Shown here: piece after piece, positions 1 through 7,999 of the stretch
How the letters are laid out: each line of letters opens with the position of its first letter
How positions within the stretch are numbered: position 1 is the stretch's first letter
NCBI RefSeq assembly: GCF_005222705.1
Contig: NZ_STGF01000009.1
Coordinates: 1-64,000, forward strand
Direction of reading: 5' to 3'
Source: Paenibacillus sp. SY21-1
GTDB lineage: Bacteria; Bacillota; Bacilli; Paenibacillales; Paenibacillaceae
DNA length: 64,000 bases
Made by a program: the position numbers and the translations under genes
Notes under the pieces: model-generated
The model's input: only the letters and a program-made list of their open reading frames with translations
The model's database searches: none
Told to the model about the DNA's origin: nothing

Positions 1-118
1 TATTTGATTTGCAAGGATCTTCATCCCCAGCGGGGATAGACATGGAGGAGCCGGATGCGACGACCCGCATGTCCGGATCTGTGAGAGGCCTATGCGCTTG
101 CGCATAGGCCTACTCGAT
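1..118 (+). mobile_element. 3' end of a group II intron (domains V and VI)
   Basis: Seen: a domain V-like hairpin at 48-79 starts GAGCCGGATGCG and returns CGCAT, a two-base bulge GT (71-72) and CCGG. It is followed after three bases by a domain VI-like hairpin at 83-115. In that hairpin an 11-bp stem (86-96 with 101-111) is extended by GAG/CTC, leaving A112 unpaired on the 3' side, the expected branch-point adenosine. The sequence then runs GAT, so the intron probably ends near 118, 6 nt after A112. A short hairpin ATCCCC-AGC-GGGGAT (23-37) precedes domain V and may be the end of domain IV. Known: domain V carries an AGC triad and a two-base bulge, and group II introns end in AY. The triad G50 faces A77 rather than U, and the loop is not GNRA, so this may be a divergent or decayed copy. 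Any reverse transcriptase gene lies outside the window. Confidence 0.7.
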
Positions 119-142
119 TGCAAGAACAGGTACTGCTTGCAA
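118..142 (-). terminator. Hairpin at the 3' end of the PAS/XRE gene, abutting the intron
   Basis: TTGCAAG (118-124) and CTTGCAA (136-142) form a 7-bp stem with an 11-nt loop, 6 nt beyond the stop of the minus-strand regulator gene. There is no U-tract, possibly because the group II intron boundary falls exactly at its distal arm. It may be a disrupted terminator. Confidence 0.35.
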
Positions 143-147
143 CGCGT

Positions 148-1062
148 TCATCGCCTATAGCTGCTCCAGATCGCTTCCGGAAGGACGCCAAGCTCTCCTG
201 CTATCAGCTCGGCGGTTAGTCGCTGGGGCTTTTTTATTTTGCCGTTGCGGATTTTGGAAATGGTCGTCAGCGAAATAAGCGTAGATTGCGCCAATGAGGT
301 AACGGACATATTTTTGCTCAGCATCAGCATTCGCAGCTTATAGGAGGAATCCTCTTCCGCCTGGTTCACATGCATACGCTGGAAAACGACCACATGGCTT
401 TTAAAGCTGCGGTCTCCGTGATAGAAAGGCTGAATGACAGCTTCTGTGCCGTAGTTGATCTCGCCGAGCCTGATTGGCAACGTCAGGCTTTCCGCTTTGC
501 GGCTGCTTCGAATGCGGTCCAGCGTTTGTCTTAATGGAATGCGTTCATGCTCGGCCACGATATTCATAAACGGTTTGTTTACGTACGAAAAAGCGGGATG
601 GACAACCGGAGCATAATAATGCTCCAGCGAGATCAGGCTGTAGCGCTCGTCAAGTATACATGACATCATCATGCTGGATTGGGTAAGCTCTCGCTCCAGC
701 CATTTGCTCTCCCGCAAGTCGTGGCAAATGACGATATATTGGCTTCGATCCTCGAAGGGCAGCTTGCGGCACGTTAGCCGGATTTCCGTCGCAGCGGTCA
801 GCTTTGTCGTGAGTGTACACTCCAAGGCAGGGGAGTCATTGGCTTCATCCGAAAGCAGGCGAAGCGCCTCGTCAAAGGTGACTCCGGCTGCTTCGGTGGA
901 AATGATGGACGCGGCTTCCAGCTGCCTTAAATCTGTTTTGGAGAAGCCGGACAATATCGTAAAGGCTTTATTGACGTCCTGTATATACCAGCGGGTATCG
1001 TCGGATTCAACGATAAACATAGGTTCTGTGAGGGAATTGAAAAGGCTATTCATCGATGACAC
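148..1062 (-). CDS. PAS-domain, XRE-family helix-turn-helix regulator
   Basis: A 304-residue protein with an N-terminal PAS-like sensor region (about residues 10-125), a middle region of about 100 residues with PAS-like character, and a C-terminal Cro/C1-type helix-turn-helix (about 240-300). The HTH is recognisable from SVTSLAQSTLISLTTISKIR. A soluble DNA-binding sensor is inferred; neither ligand nor targets can be read from sequence. The gene stands alone, is convergent with the intron end, and has its own promoter (1114-1143). The start ATG is preceded by AGGGACGG. PAS-HTH regulators of this layout occur in Paenibacillaceae, but I know no characterised orthologue. The annotation is firm on domains and open on function. 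Confidence 0.75.
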   Translation of the reverse strand: MSSMNSLFNSLTEPMFIVESDDTRWYIQDVNKAFTILSGFSKTDLRQLEAASIISTEAAGVTFDEALRLLSDEANDSPALECTLTTKLTAATEIRLTCRKLPFEDRSQYIVICHDLRESKWLERELTQSSMMMSCILDERYSLISLEHYYAPVVHPAFSYVNKPFMNIVAEHERIPLRQTLDRIRSSRKAESLTLPIRLGEINYGTEAVIQPFYHGDRSFKSHVVVFQRMHVNQAEEDSSYKLRMLMLSKNMSVTSLAQSTLISLTTISKIRNGKIKKPQRLTAELIAGELGVLPEAIWSSYRR

Positions 1063-1113
1063 CGTCCCTGTCGAAAGGTTAATCGCACAAGTACATAACT
1101 AACAATGTCATCA

Positions 1114-1143
1114 ATTATAACACGAAAGCGACATTTCCTGCAA
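1114..1143 (-). promoter_or_regulatory. Sigma-A promoter of the PAS/XRE gene
   Basis: On the minus strand TTGCAG (1138-1143) is separated by 18 nt from a perfect TATAAT (1114-1119), about 50 nt upstream of the start codon. Confidence 0.55.
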
Positions 1144-1163
1144 AAACAGTTGAAAATAAAACG

Positions 1164-2423
1164 CTAAGATGGCAAAACAGCGTTGGTGCCGGCCGTATAA
1201 CCGGTCGAGAACGCTGCAGTGATGTTGTAGCCTCCCGTATAGCCGTGGATATCCAGAATTTCACCACAAAAATAGAGTCCCTGCATCAAGCGCGATTGCA
1301 TCGTTTTGGGATCGATTTCTTTCAGGTTGACGCCTCCCCCGGTGACAAAGGCGTCCTCGATCGATAACGTTCCATAGACACGGATCGGAAAGTGCTTGAT
1401 CAGCTGAGCAAGCGTTGCCCAATTGTGCTTGGGAATATGATCGAAGGTTAAGGCATCGTCCAGCCCGGCGCGTTCAAGCAGAAGCGGAATCATTTTTTCG
1501 GGCAAAAAGCCCTTAAGCACGTTTTTGATCGCTTTTTTAGGCTCGCGCTCCGCAAGCTGAAGCGTATCGCGGTAGACCTGCTCCTTGCCGCTGCCCGGCA
1601 GCAGATCGATCGCAGCTTCTATATTGCCCGTGCCGTATTTTTTTAGCGCTTTGACGACAAACTGGCTGCACCGCAAGGCGATGGGCCCGGATATGCCGAA
1701 GTGGGTGAACAGCATGTCGCCGCGATGTGAAATGATGGCTTTGCCCTTGGGCGTCCAGATCGAGAGGGCGACATCCCGAAGAGACAGGCCTTGCAGCTCC
1801 TTGCTCGTAATAAAGGGCTCATTGGAGGTAAGCGGAACCTCCGTCGGGAACAGCTCGGTGATGGAGTGACCGGCTTCTTCGGCCCACGGGTATCCGTCGC
1901 CCGTCGATCCTGTTTTGGGAACGGACTTGCCGCCTGCTGCGACAATTACGCTGCGGCTGCGGAGCGTTTCTCCGCTTTTGAGCCGAACGCCGGACGTGCG
2001 CCCTTGCTCGTAGAGCACGCGGGCGACAGGGGCGTTGAGCCTGATGTCTACCCCTTGCTTGCGTACTTGGTTCACGAGTGCGTCGACAACCGATTTGGCC
2101 TTGTCCGTCACTGGAAACATCCGCCCGTTGTCTTCTTCCTTTAAGGCGATGCCAAGATTCTCAAAAAATGAGATAATGTCTGTATTGTTAAAGTTGGCAA
2201 AGGAGCTGTGCAGAAATTTCCCGTTGCCGGGAATATGGCGAATCAGCTCGTCCAATTCCTTGTTGTTCGTTACATTGCATCTGCCGCCGCCGGATATGCC
2301 GAGCTTGCGCCCCAGCTTGTCGCCTTTGTCGAGCAGCAGCACGCGCGCTCCGTGCTTGCTTGCCGCTATGGCGGCCATTAATCCGGCGGAGCCTCCGCCG
2401 ATAATAATTGTATCGTACTGCAT
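1164..2423 (-). CDS. BaiN/HI0933-family NAD(P)/FAD-dependent oxidoreductase
   Basis: A 419-residue flavoprotein of the HI0933 (YhiN/BaiN, Bacillus YtfP) family, at full family length. The N-terminus has a dinucleotide-binding [16 protein letters not shown] motif (about residues 6-22), then the family-specific [16 protein letters not shown] segment that contacts FAD. A second glycine-rich AAGGKS motif follows near 160, and the C-terminus [16 protein letters not shown] completes the FAD site. Proteins of this family are cytosolic; the substrate is unknown for most Firmicute members, although BaiN acts on bile-acid intermediates in clostridia. It is divergent from the following hydrolase gene, so the two share a 70-bp intergenic promoter region. 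Confidence 0.88.
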   Translation of the reverse strand: MQYDTIIIGGGSAGLMAAIAASKHGARVLLLDKGDKLGRKLGISGGGRCNVTNNKELDELIRHIPGNGKFLHSSFANFNNTDIISFFENLGIALKEEDNGRMFPVTDKAKSVVDALVNQVRKQGVDIRLNAPVARVLYEQGRTSGVRLKSGETLRSRSVIVAAGGKSVPKTGSTGDGYPWAEEAGHSITELFPTEVPLTSNEPFITSKELQGLSLRDVALSIWTPKGKAIISHRGDMLFTHFGISGPIALRCSQFVVKALKKYGTGNIEAAIDLLPGSGKEQVYRDTLQLAEREPKKAIKNVLKGFLPEKMIPLLLERAGLDDALTFDHIPKHNWATLAQLIKHFPIRVYGTLSIEDAFVTGGGVNLKEIDPKTMQSRLMQGLYFCGEILDIHGYTGGYNITAAFSTGYTAGTNAVLPS

Positions 2424-2492
2424 TTTACAACACCCATTCTGTATATCATTATAGTAGCATTATCATACCACAAAGAAGGGCGGAGAACCGTC

Positions 2493-3332
2493 ATGCTTCG
2501 CAAGGAATGGACAGTCAAGGGGAAAAACGGAACGGATATATATATGAGGGAATGGACGTCTGGCAAGACTGGCGAAGCGCTGGAAGCTGTCGTGTGCATC
2601 GTACACGGAATGGGCGAGCATGGCGAGCGTTACAGGCATGTCGCGGCCGAGTTTGCGGAATCGGGCATCGCTACGCTTGCGCTGGATCAGCAGGGGCATG
2701 GGCGTTCAGCGGGCAAAAGAGGCCATTTGCCGTTGGACAACGCGCTGTCCGACGCGCTGCTGCTCCTTGAGGAGGCAGGCAAGCGCTATCCCGGGCTTCC
2801 TTTGTTTTTGTACGGCCACAGCATGGGCGGCAATGTCGCGTTAAACTGCGCTCTGCGCAGGCTTCCTGCCATTTCGGGATTAATCGTTACGAGTCCATGG
2901 CTCCGTCTGGCCTTTGCTCCCCCTCGGGCGGTGGAATGGGTCGGCCGCAAGCTCACCCGAATTGTTCCGGCTCTGCATCAGCGGACAGGACTGAAGCCGG
3001 AACAACTGTACAGGGTAGGCTATGAACAGGCGGCCTTGATGGAAGGGGATGAGCTTTGCCATACGTATGTGACGCTGCAAACCTATGTTGATTTTACGGC
3101 CAGCGGGCTATGGGCCATTGAGCATGGCTCATCGCTGCGCGTTCCGCTGCTGCTGATGCACGGCACGGAGGATCGAATTTCGTCGCCGGAGGCGAGCGGA
3201 GAGCTTGCGAAGCGACTGGGCGAACGGTGCAGCTGGGTGGCATGGCCAGGGGGGTATCATGAGTTGCATAATGACATCGAAGGTAATAAGGTAATTATGG
3301 ACATAAAAAAATGGATAAAGCAGCAATTGTAA
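2493..3332 (+). CDS. Alpha/beta hydrolase, monoacylglycerol lipase/lysophospholipase type
   Basis: A 279-residue serine hydrolase of the Hydrolase_4 (serine aminopeptidase S33) family. The oxyanion segment IVHGMGEHGERY appears near residue 37. The nucleophile elbow GHSMGG lies near 109-114, the acidic residue is in HGTEDRIS, and the catalytic His is in GGYHELHND near the C-terminus. These features match bacterial monoglyceride lipases and the YtpA-type lysophospholipases of bacilli. No signal peptide or membrane segment is visible, so it should be cytosolic or loosely membrane-associated. The preferred acyl ester cannot be read from sequence. The start has AAGAAGGGCGGAG upstream. Confidence 0.85.
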   Translation: MLRKEWTVKGKNGTDIYMREWTSGKTGEALEAVVCIVHGMGEHGERYRHVAAEFAESGIATLALDQQGHGRSAGKRGHLPLDNALSDALLLLEEAGKRYPGLPLFLYGHSMGGNVALNCALRRLPAISGLIVTSPWLRLAFAPPRAVEWVGRKLTRIVPALHQRTGLKPEQLYRVGYEQAALMEGDELCHTYVTLQTYVDFTASGLWAIEHGSSLRVPLLLMHGTEDRISSPEASGELAKRLGERCSWVAWPGGYHELHNDIEGNKVIMDIKKWIKQQL

Positions 3333-3464
3333 AAATAAGTAGATTATGATTTAATCGAATTACAGGTAATCCCACTAGATTTGAAAGATTTAACATCAAA
3401 TATATTCAATATATGTACATATGGTTCATGTAATCTGGATGGTAAGAAGAGAGGCCGATCATTC

Positions 3465-5153
3465 GTGCTAAAGGAATTGCTTTTACAATTCGTTGTGTCC
3501 TTATTGCCGGGATTTGCTTACCAGCTATGGTACAACAAGGAGCAGGAATGGAGGAGCACAGCAGCGCTCACGACTATTTATTGCGGCTTGTCCATGACGC
3601 TCTGCATGCTCACTGCTCCCGATGTGATGGGGTTTACTCTGGATTTTCATTGGGTCCCTTATATTATAGGTTCCTTGTATGCTGGAAAATATGCTTGGCT
3701 GACGCTGACGCCATTAATCATTTTGCTGAGAATTCCTTCACTGGACAGCAGCTGGGAAACGATAAGCTTTTTTGTCCTTGTTACAGTTCTTGCTTGTCTG
3801 CTGCTTGCCTCCCTGCGAACATTCAGACATCTGGACCCGCTGGATAAGGAACGCCGCGCGCTCAAGCTGATCAGTCTCGTGGTTGTATACCTGGGCTGCT
3901 CGCTGTCCGGATATTTGATGGTGAAAGGCTTAACCATCCCTTGGTCGACGGTCGCTTTTCTCGGATTGGGCATCGTTACGATCTTGACGGCTACCTGGTT
4001 GTCTGTTTTTATGGTTGAAAGCGTAAGAGAAAAGCATCAGCTTCACCTGGAGGTTGTCCAAATTTCGGCAAACTTCCGCAATGAAGTCGAAAAATTGCAG
4101 CAATTTATCGATGAAACCTCCGTTGCCGTCGTGGTGACCAACCGCGGCGGGACGATTACGCATTGCAATTCCATGGCGGCAACCTTGATAGGAGTAGGCG
4201 CCGGGAAGGCGGAGGGAGACGTGCTGGGGCTGCACTTTATGGAAGCGTTCGAGCGGGAAGCGGACGATACGCATGCGGGGCTGCTCAACGCTGCGCTGCA
4301 AGGCAGCAAAACGGTATCGAGTCCTTACATATTAAATGAAAGAATGCTGCTGAGCACCGCTTTTTTTCTGCGTAATTTTCAAAGCGGCGAAATTGAAGGG
4401 GCGGCTCTGCTCGTTCAGGACATTACGGAGATTAGCCAGCTCCGGGATGAGCTTGGACGAATGGAGCGCTTGAGCCTCGTTGGACAGATGGCAGCCAGCA
4501 TTACGCACGAAATTCGCAATCCGATGGCCGTCATCCGCGGCTTCGTCCAGCTTTTGCAGGAGCGCAGTCCAGGCAATCAGCAAGAATATTACCGCATCGT
4601 GATGGAGGAGCTGGACCGGGCGAATATGATCATCAGCGATTTTCTGTCGCTTGCCCAGAACAGGGTGCTCAAGATGGATTATATGTCGCTGCATGATATT
4701 ATCAACGACTTGATTCCGTTATTGAATGCGGATTCAAACCTGCGCGGACAAACGATCGAGCTGCAATTGGCCGACGAGCTGCCTCAGCTTATGCTGAACG
4801 AACGGGAAATCAAGCAAATGCTGCTTAATTTGGCCCGGAACGGCATGGAGGCGATGAATGACAAGGGCGTGCTGCGAATCAGCACGCGGCTGCTGGAGGA
4901 TTGCGTGGAGCTGCGAATTTCCGATGAGGGGGTCGGCATCCCGTCCGAGCAGATGAAGCATTTGTTCGAGCCCTTTTTCACCACCAAAACAAAAGGGACC
5001 GGCCTTGGCCTGCCTCTGTGCCTGAGCATAGCCGAGCGCCATAACGGAAAAATTGAAGTGGACTCGGTAGAAGGCGAGGGCACGACGTTTATTGTTACCT
5101 TTAATCTGGCTTTCGGAAATCAGCATTACGGGAGCTCGGAATTTGCCATATAA
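3465..5153 (+). CDS. KinB-like membrane sensor histidine kinase
   Basis: A 562-residue kinase with an N-terminal multi-pass region of about six hydrophobic segments (residues 1-190) resembling the 5TMR-LYT sensor module. A PAS domain follows (about 215-320), then a HisKA domain with phospho-acceptor His348 in THEIRNP, and an HATPase_c domain with N, G1 (DEGVGIP) and G2 (GTGLGLPL) boxes. I choose GTG 3465, with AGAGAGG upstream, over TTG 3381, which would add 28 polar residues without a ribosome site. The layout matches KinB-type sporulation phosphorelay kinases. No response regulator is adjacent, as expected for an orphan phosphorelay kinase. KapB, the KinB partner in Bacillus, is encoded at 44.5 kb. 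The role in sporulation is inferred. Confidence 0.82.
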   Translation: MLKELLLQFVVSLLPGFAYQLWYNKEQEWRSTAALTTIYCGLSMTLCMLTAPDVMGFTLDFHWVPYIIGSLYAGKYAWLTLTPLIILLRIPSLDSSWETISFFVLVTVLACLLLASLRTFRHLDPLDKERRALKLISLVVVYLGCSLSGYLMVKGLTIPWSTVAFLGLGIVTILTATWLSVFMVESVREKHQLHLEVVQISANFRNEVEKLQQFIDETSVAVVVTNRGGTITHCNSMAATLIGVGAGKAEGDVLGLHFMEAFEREADDTHAGLLNAALQGSKTVSSPYILNERMLLSTAFFLRNFQSGEIEGAALLVQDITEISQLRDELGRMERLSLVGQMAASITHEIRNPMAVIRGFVQLLQERSPGNQQEYYRIVMEELDRANMIISDFLSLAQNRVLKMDYMSLHDIINDLIPLLNADSNLRGQTIELQLADELPQLMLNEREIKQMLLNLARNGMEAMNDKGVLRISTRLLEDCVELRISDEGVGIPSEQMKHLFEPFFTTKTKGTGLGLPLCLSIAERHNGKIEVDSVEGEGTTFIVTFNLAFGNQHYGSSEFAI

Positions 5154-5222
5154 GCTGTGGCTGCTTGACATAGCTCTGCCTCCTTCGGCGCATACTACAG
5201 AAAAAGGGAGGAGGGGTTCCAT

Positions 5223-5357
5223 TTGACAAGCAAGCAGCACGGGCGTTCGGCCGAGCAGGCCAAGCAGCAGGCCGGCGGGAAGGCCGCTCAAGGAAAGCAG
5301 CCGGAGGCTGCCGGCTTCGACAAGAAGCTGGACGGCCCTAATCGTCCGTCGATTTAG
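5223..5357 (+). CDS. Small Gln/Ala/Lys-rich protein, possible spore-associated peptide
   Basis: A 44-residue open frame starts at TTG 5223 behind a very strong AGGAGGGG ribosome site (about 7-8 nt spacing) and ends just before a good terminator. The composition is rich in Q, A, G and K, and the C-terminus reads FDKKLDGPNRPSI. It is hydrophilic, with no cysteine, signal or membrane segment. The profile resembles minor small acid-soluble spore proteins of bacilli, but I cannot assign a family. Coding status rests on the ribosome site, a codon usage typical of the window, and the terminator that follows. Confidence 0.6.
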   Translation: MTSKQHGRSAEQAKQQAGGKAAQGKQPEAAGFDKKLDGPNRPSI

Positions 5358-5388
5358 TTGGTTAACTGTATGCAAACGCCAAAGAAAG

Positions 5389-5429
5389 GCAATCGGAGCA
5401 TCTGCTCCGGTTGCTTTATTTTCATTTTG
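5389..5429 (+). terminator. Rho-independent terminator after the 44-aa gene
   Basis: GCAATCGGAGC (5389-5399) pairs with GCTCCGGTTGC (5404-5414) around a four-base loop, followed by TTTATTTTCATTTT. Confidence 0.8.
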
Positions 5430-5440
5430 GGCGGTATAAT
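5411..5440 (+). promoter_or_regulatory. Sigma-A promoter of bacilliredoxin-nadE
   Basis: TTGCTT (5411-5416), an 18-nt spacer and a perfect TATAAT (5435-5440). It overlaps the preceding terminator's 3' arm and T-tract, and lies 38 nt before the start codon. Confidence 0.55.
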
Positions 5441-5478
5441 AGTAGCTAAAATAATGCAATTACAAGGAGTGTGTTTCG

Positions 5479-5913
5479 ATGTCGATGTCATTCGAACGAT
5501 ACATGTTAGATATGGTACAGCCTATGCGGGACGATTTGACCCGTGTCGGGATTACGGAGCTGCGTACAGCCGAGGAAGTAGAGAACACTTTGCCTAGCGC
5601 CAAAGGTACGGCGCTTGTCGTCGTCAATTCCGTATGCGGCTGCGCGGCGGGCCAGGCGCGTCCAGGCGTTGCGGAAGCGCTCCAGCACGACATTACGCCG
5701 GATCACCTTTACACGGTATTCGCCGGCCAGGATAAGGAAGCTACGGCCAAAGCGCGCGAATATTTTGCTCCGTATCCGCCCTCTTCCCCTTCGATCGCTT
5801 TGATGAAGGACGGAGAGCTTGTACACTTTATCGAGCGTCACCAAATCGAGAACCGCTCGGCCGACGATATCGCCGCCGACTTGACCGATGCTTTTGATCG
5901 GTTCTGCCGCTAG
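5479..5913 (+). CDS. brxA: BrxA/BrxB-family bacilliredoxin
   Basis: A 144-residue thioredoxin-fold protein of the YphP/YqiW family (DUF1094). The hallmark Cys-Gly-Cys motif is at residues 53-55 in NSVCGCAAGQARP. Known: BrxA/BrxB remove bacillithiol from S-bacillithiolated proteins after hypochlorite or disulfide stress, working with the reductase YpdA. The length matches the family. The start has AAGGAG at good spacing. It is followed after 18 nt by nadE and probably forms an operon with it. Which paralogue (A or B) this is cannot be decided here. Confidence 0.9.
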   Translation: MSMSFERYMLDMVQPMRDDLTRVGITELRTAEEVENTLPSAKGTALVVVNSVCGCAAGQARPGVAEALQHDITPDHLYTVFAGQDKEATAKAREYFAPYPPSSPSIALMKDGELVHFIERHQIENRSADDIAADLTDAFDRFCR

Positions 5914-5931
5914 GCGACAGGACGGTATACG

Positions 5932-6741
5932 ATGAGTCTACAACAGCAAATCATTGAGCGTCTTGGCGTTAAGCCGGTCATCGATCCTGAGCAGGAAATC
6001 CGCAAGCGTGTTGATTTTCTCAAGCAATACGTCAAGCAATCGGGTACGACAGGTCTGCTTATCGCCATCAGCGGCGGCATCGACAGCGCGGTGGCGACCG
6101 GACTGTGCAAGCGGGCTACAGACGAGCTGAGCGCGGAGACAGGCCAGGAATATATGACGCTCGGCGTGTTTCAGCCTTACGGCGAGCAATCCGATATTGC
6201 GGACAGCTACGCGGTAGCGGAAGCTTTCCAGCTGAAGCATAGAGCCGAGACGAATATAGCCGAAGCGGTCGATGAGATCGCGCTTGAGGTGGAGCATGCC
6301 TTCAAGACGATCGGAATGTCGCGCCATGTCAGCCGCGGCGGCAAAGGGAATATTAAGGCGAGAACGCGGATGGTGACCCAGTACGCGCTTGCTTTTGATC
6401 TGAACCTGCTGGTCGTAGGCACAGACCATGCTTCCGAAGCGATCACCGGCTTCTATACGAAGTGGGGCGACGGAGCGGTTGACATTACGCCGCTCAGCAC
6501 GCTTAACAAACGTCAGGTGCGCCAGCTTGCGTCGCATATCGGAGTCCCGCAAAGCGTGCTCGATAAAGCGCCTACGGCCGGCCTATGGGACGGCCAAACC
6601 GACGAGGGCGAGCTTGGCATTACTTACGGAGAAAATAGCGACTATCTGGAAGGAAAAGAGATTCCTGCAGAGGCGCGCGAGAAGCTGGAAAAGCAATATC
6701 TCAAAACCGAGCATAAGCGTTCCCCGATTCCGGGCATTTAA
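5932..6741 (+). CDS. nadE: NH3-dependent NAD synthetase
   Basis: A 269-residue enzyme that amidates nicotinic acid adenine dinucleotide to NAD using ATP and ammonia, the last step of NAD synthesis. The PP-loop motif SGGIDS is at residues 47-52. VGTDHASEAITGFYTKWGDG and the C-terminal EHKRSPI segment are characteristic of the homodimeric bacterial NadE. There is no glutaminase domain, so it is the short ammonia-using form. It lies 18 nt behind the bacilliredoxin gene and ahead of a terminator, so the two are likely co-transcribed. Confidence 0.96.
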   Translation: MSLQQQIIERLGVKPVIDPEQEIRKRVDFLKQYVKQSGTTGLLIAISGGIDSAVATGLCKRATDELSAETGQEYMTLGVFQPYGEQSDIADSYAVAEAFQLKHRAETNIAEAVDEIALEVEHAFKTIGMSRHVSRGGKGNIKARTRMVTQYALAFDLNLLVVGTDHASEAITGFYTKWGDGAVDITPLSTLNKRQVRQLASHIGVPQSVLDKAPTAGLWDGQTDEGELGITYGENSDYLEGKEIPAEAREKLEKQYLKTEHKRSPIPGI

Positions 6742-6762
6742 CGCAACGGCTCAATCTTCATG

Positions 6763-6804
6763 GAACCTTTCGCGAGGCGATAGCCGGGCGGGGGGTTCTT
6801 TTTT
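6763..6804 (+). terminator. Terminator after nadE
   Basis: GAACCTTTCGC pairs with GCGGGGGGTTC over 11 positions, including three G-U pairs, followed by six Ts (6799-6804). Confidence 0.65.
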
Positions 6805-6919
6805 ATGCGGGATGCTTTCACATAACGTTCACAGACGCATAGCCCTATTGAGTCATGTGCTCCATGAAATCCATTGATACAATTTGGAAAGTCAATTAAT
6901 CAATCGGAGGTAATGGAAC

Positions 6920-7990
6920 ATGAACATTCGCATTAAGCTTGCCGGGGCTGCGCTGGCAGCCATTATGACAGTTGGAGCCGCTGTGCCGGTATTTGCCCAT
7001 GACGGATGGGCGCAGGTGAATACGCCGATCGTTGCCCAAGGCCAGGTTTCCTATGTGGAGCTTATGTATGGCAATCACTCGAATGAGCACAAAAGCTACC
7101 GTATCGAAGGACAGTGGAATACCGATGCATCGAGCGTCTACGTGACAACTCCCGCAGGCGTAAAGGCTGATATTACAAGCACGCGCTTCTATGCAGGCGA
7201 GCCGTCGACCGAGACGACCCCCGCCAAAAACAACTATCTTGTCGCTTCGTTTAAATCCAATGTGCCGGGAGCGTACATCATTTCAACGGAAGGAGACAGC
7301 GTGTTCAAGGGAGAGACTTCGGCCAGCCGTACGCTGCGCAGCGCCAAAGCCTTTGTGGCCGTCGGCGACATCCCCGTGCTGGATCGCGTAAAGGCGCTCA
7401 CAGGCTTCTCCAAGCAGGTCAGCCCGGATCGCGCGGAGCTGGTGCCATTGTTTAATCCGGCCGCCGTTACGACAGGGGAGCCGCTGTCCATTCAGTTGCT
7501 GCTGAAAGGAAAGCCGCTGGCCGATACGGCAGTCGATGTCATTCGCCGCAGCAACTCCGAGGCTAGCGAGCTGACAACCGATGCTAACGGCATCGTTAAG
7601 CTTACTGCCGGGGCGGCAGACTATTATCTCGTTCGTTCCAAGCCGAGCACGACGGAATCGAAGGAAGGCGAGTACGATGTTACGAATTATGAAGCGACAA
7701 TGACCTTTACCGTGCAAAATAAAGCGGTCGCGCTAACCGGCGCAGCTGCATCGGCATCGGCCAAACCCGTTGTCTACGTGAACGGACAGCAGGTTGCGGC
7801 AAAAGGGCTGGCTATTGTGAACGGTGTTACCAAGGTTGACGCCTCCTTTATCCGCGAGCATGTCAATGCCGATTTCGAGGGCACAGGACTGTTCGGCGTG
7901 CGGCAGGCGGCGGCGGATGCGGGAGCGGGCGTTGAGTTTTTCCCGGCGGCTGCCGGAGTCGGCGCAGCCGTGGCGATTTATACGAAGTAG
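6920..7990 (+). CDS. Secreted DUF4198-like protein, probable metal (copper) handling
   Basis: A 356-residue exported protein. A signal peptide covers residues 1-26 and ends VFA, so the mature protein would begin with His27 (HDGWAQ). The body resembles DUF4198 proteins: two beta-sandwich-like halves, with a PLADTAVDVI segment followed by an Ig-like turn TTDANGIVKLT. The last 75 residues (VVYVNGQQV onward) resemble a copper-amine-oxidase N-like stalk repeat. It is followed after a few bases by the CopC-CopD fusion, so a role in copper uptake or resistance is inferred from context and from the exposed N-terminal His. A strong AATCGGAGG precedes the ATG. The substrate is not proven by sequence. 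Confidence 0.65.
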   Translation: MNIRIKLAGAALAAIMTVGAAVPVFAHDGWAQVNTPIVAQGQVSYVELMYGNHSNEHKSYRIEGQWNTDASSVYVTTPAGVKADITSTRFYAGEPSTETTPAKNNYLVASFKSNVPGAYIISTEGDSVFKGETSASRTLRSAKAFVAVGDIPVLDRVKALTGFSKQVSPDRAELVPLFNPAAVTTGEPLSIQLLLKGKPLADTAVDVIRRSNSEASELTTDANGIVKLTAGAADYYLVRSKPSTTESKEGEYDVTNYEATMTFTVQNKAVALTGAAASASAKPVVYVNGQQVAAKGLAIVNGVTKVDASFIREHVNADFEGTGLFGVRQAAADAGAGVEFFPAAAGVGAAVAIYTK

Positions 7991-7999
7991 GCGTTGCAG

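Noticed and set aside
3381..3420. A sigma-A promoter for the KinB-like kinase (TTGAAA or TTAACA with TATATT or TATGTA)
   Set aside because: Spacers are wrong (14 or 23 nt) or both hexamers are weak.
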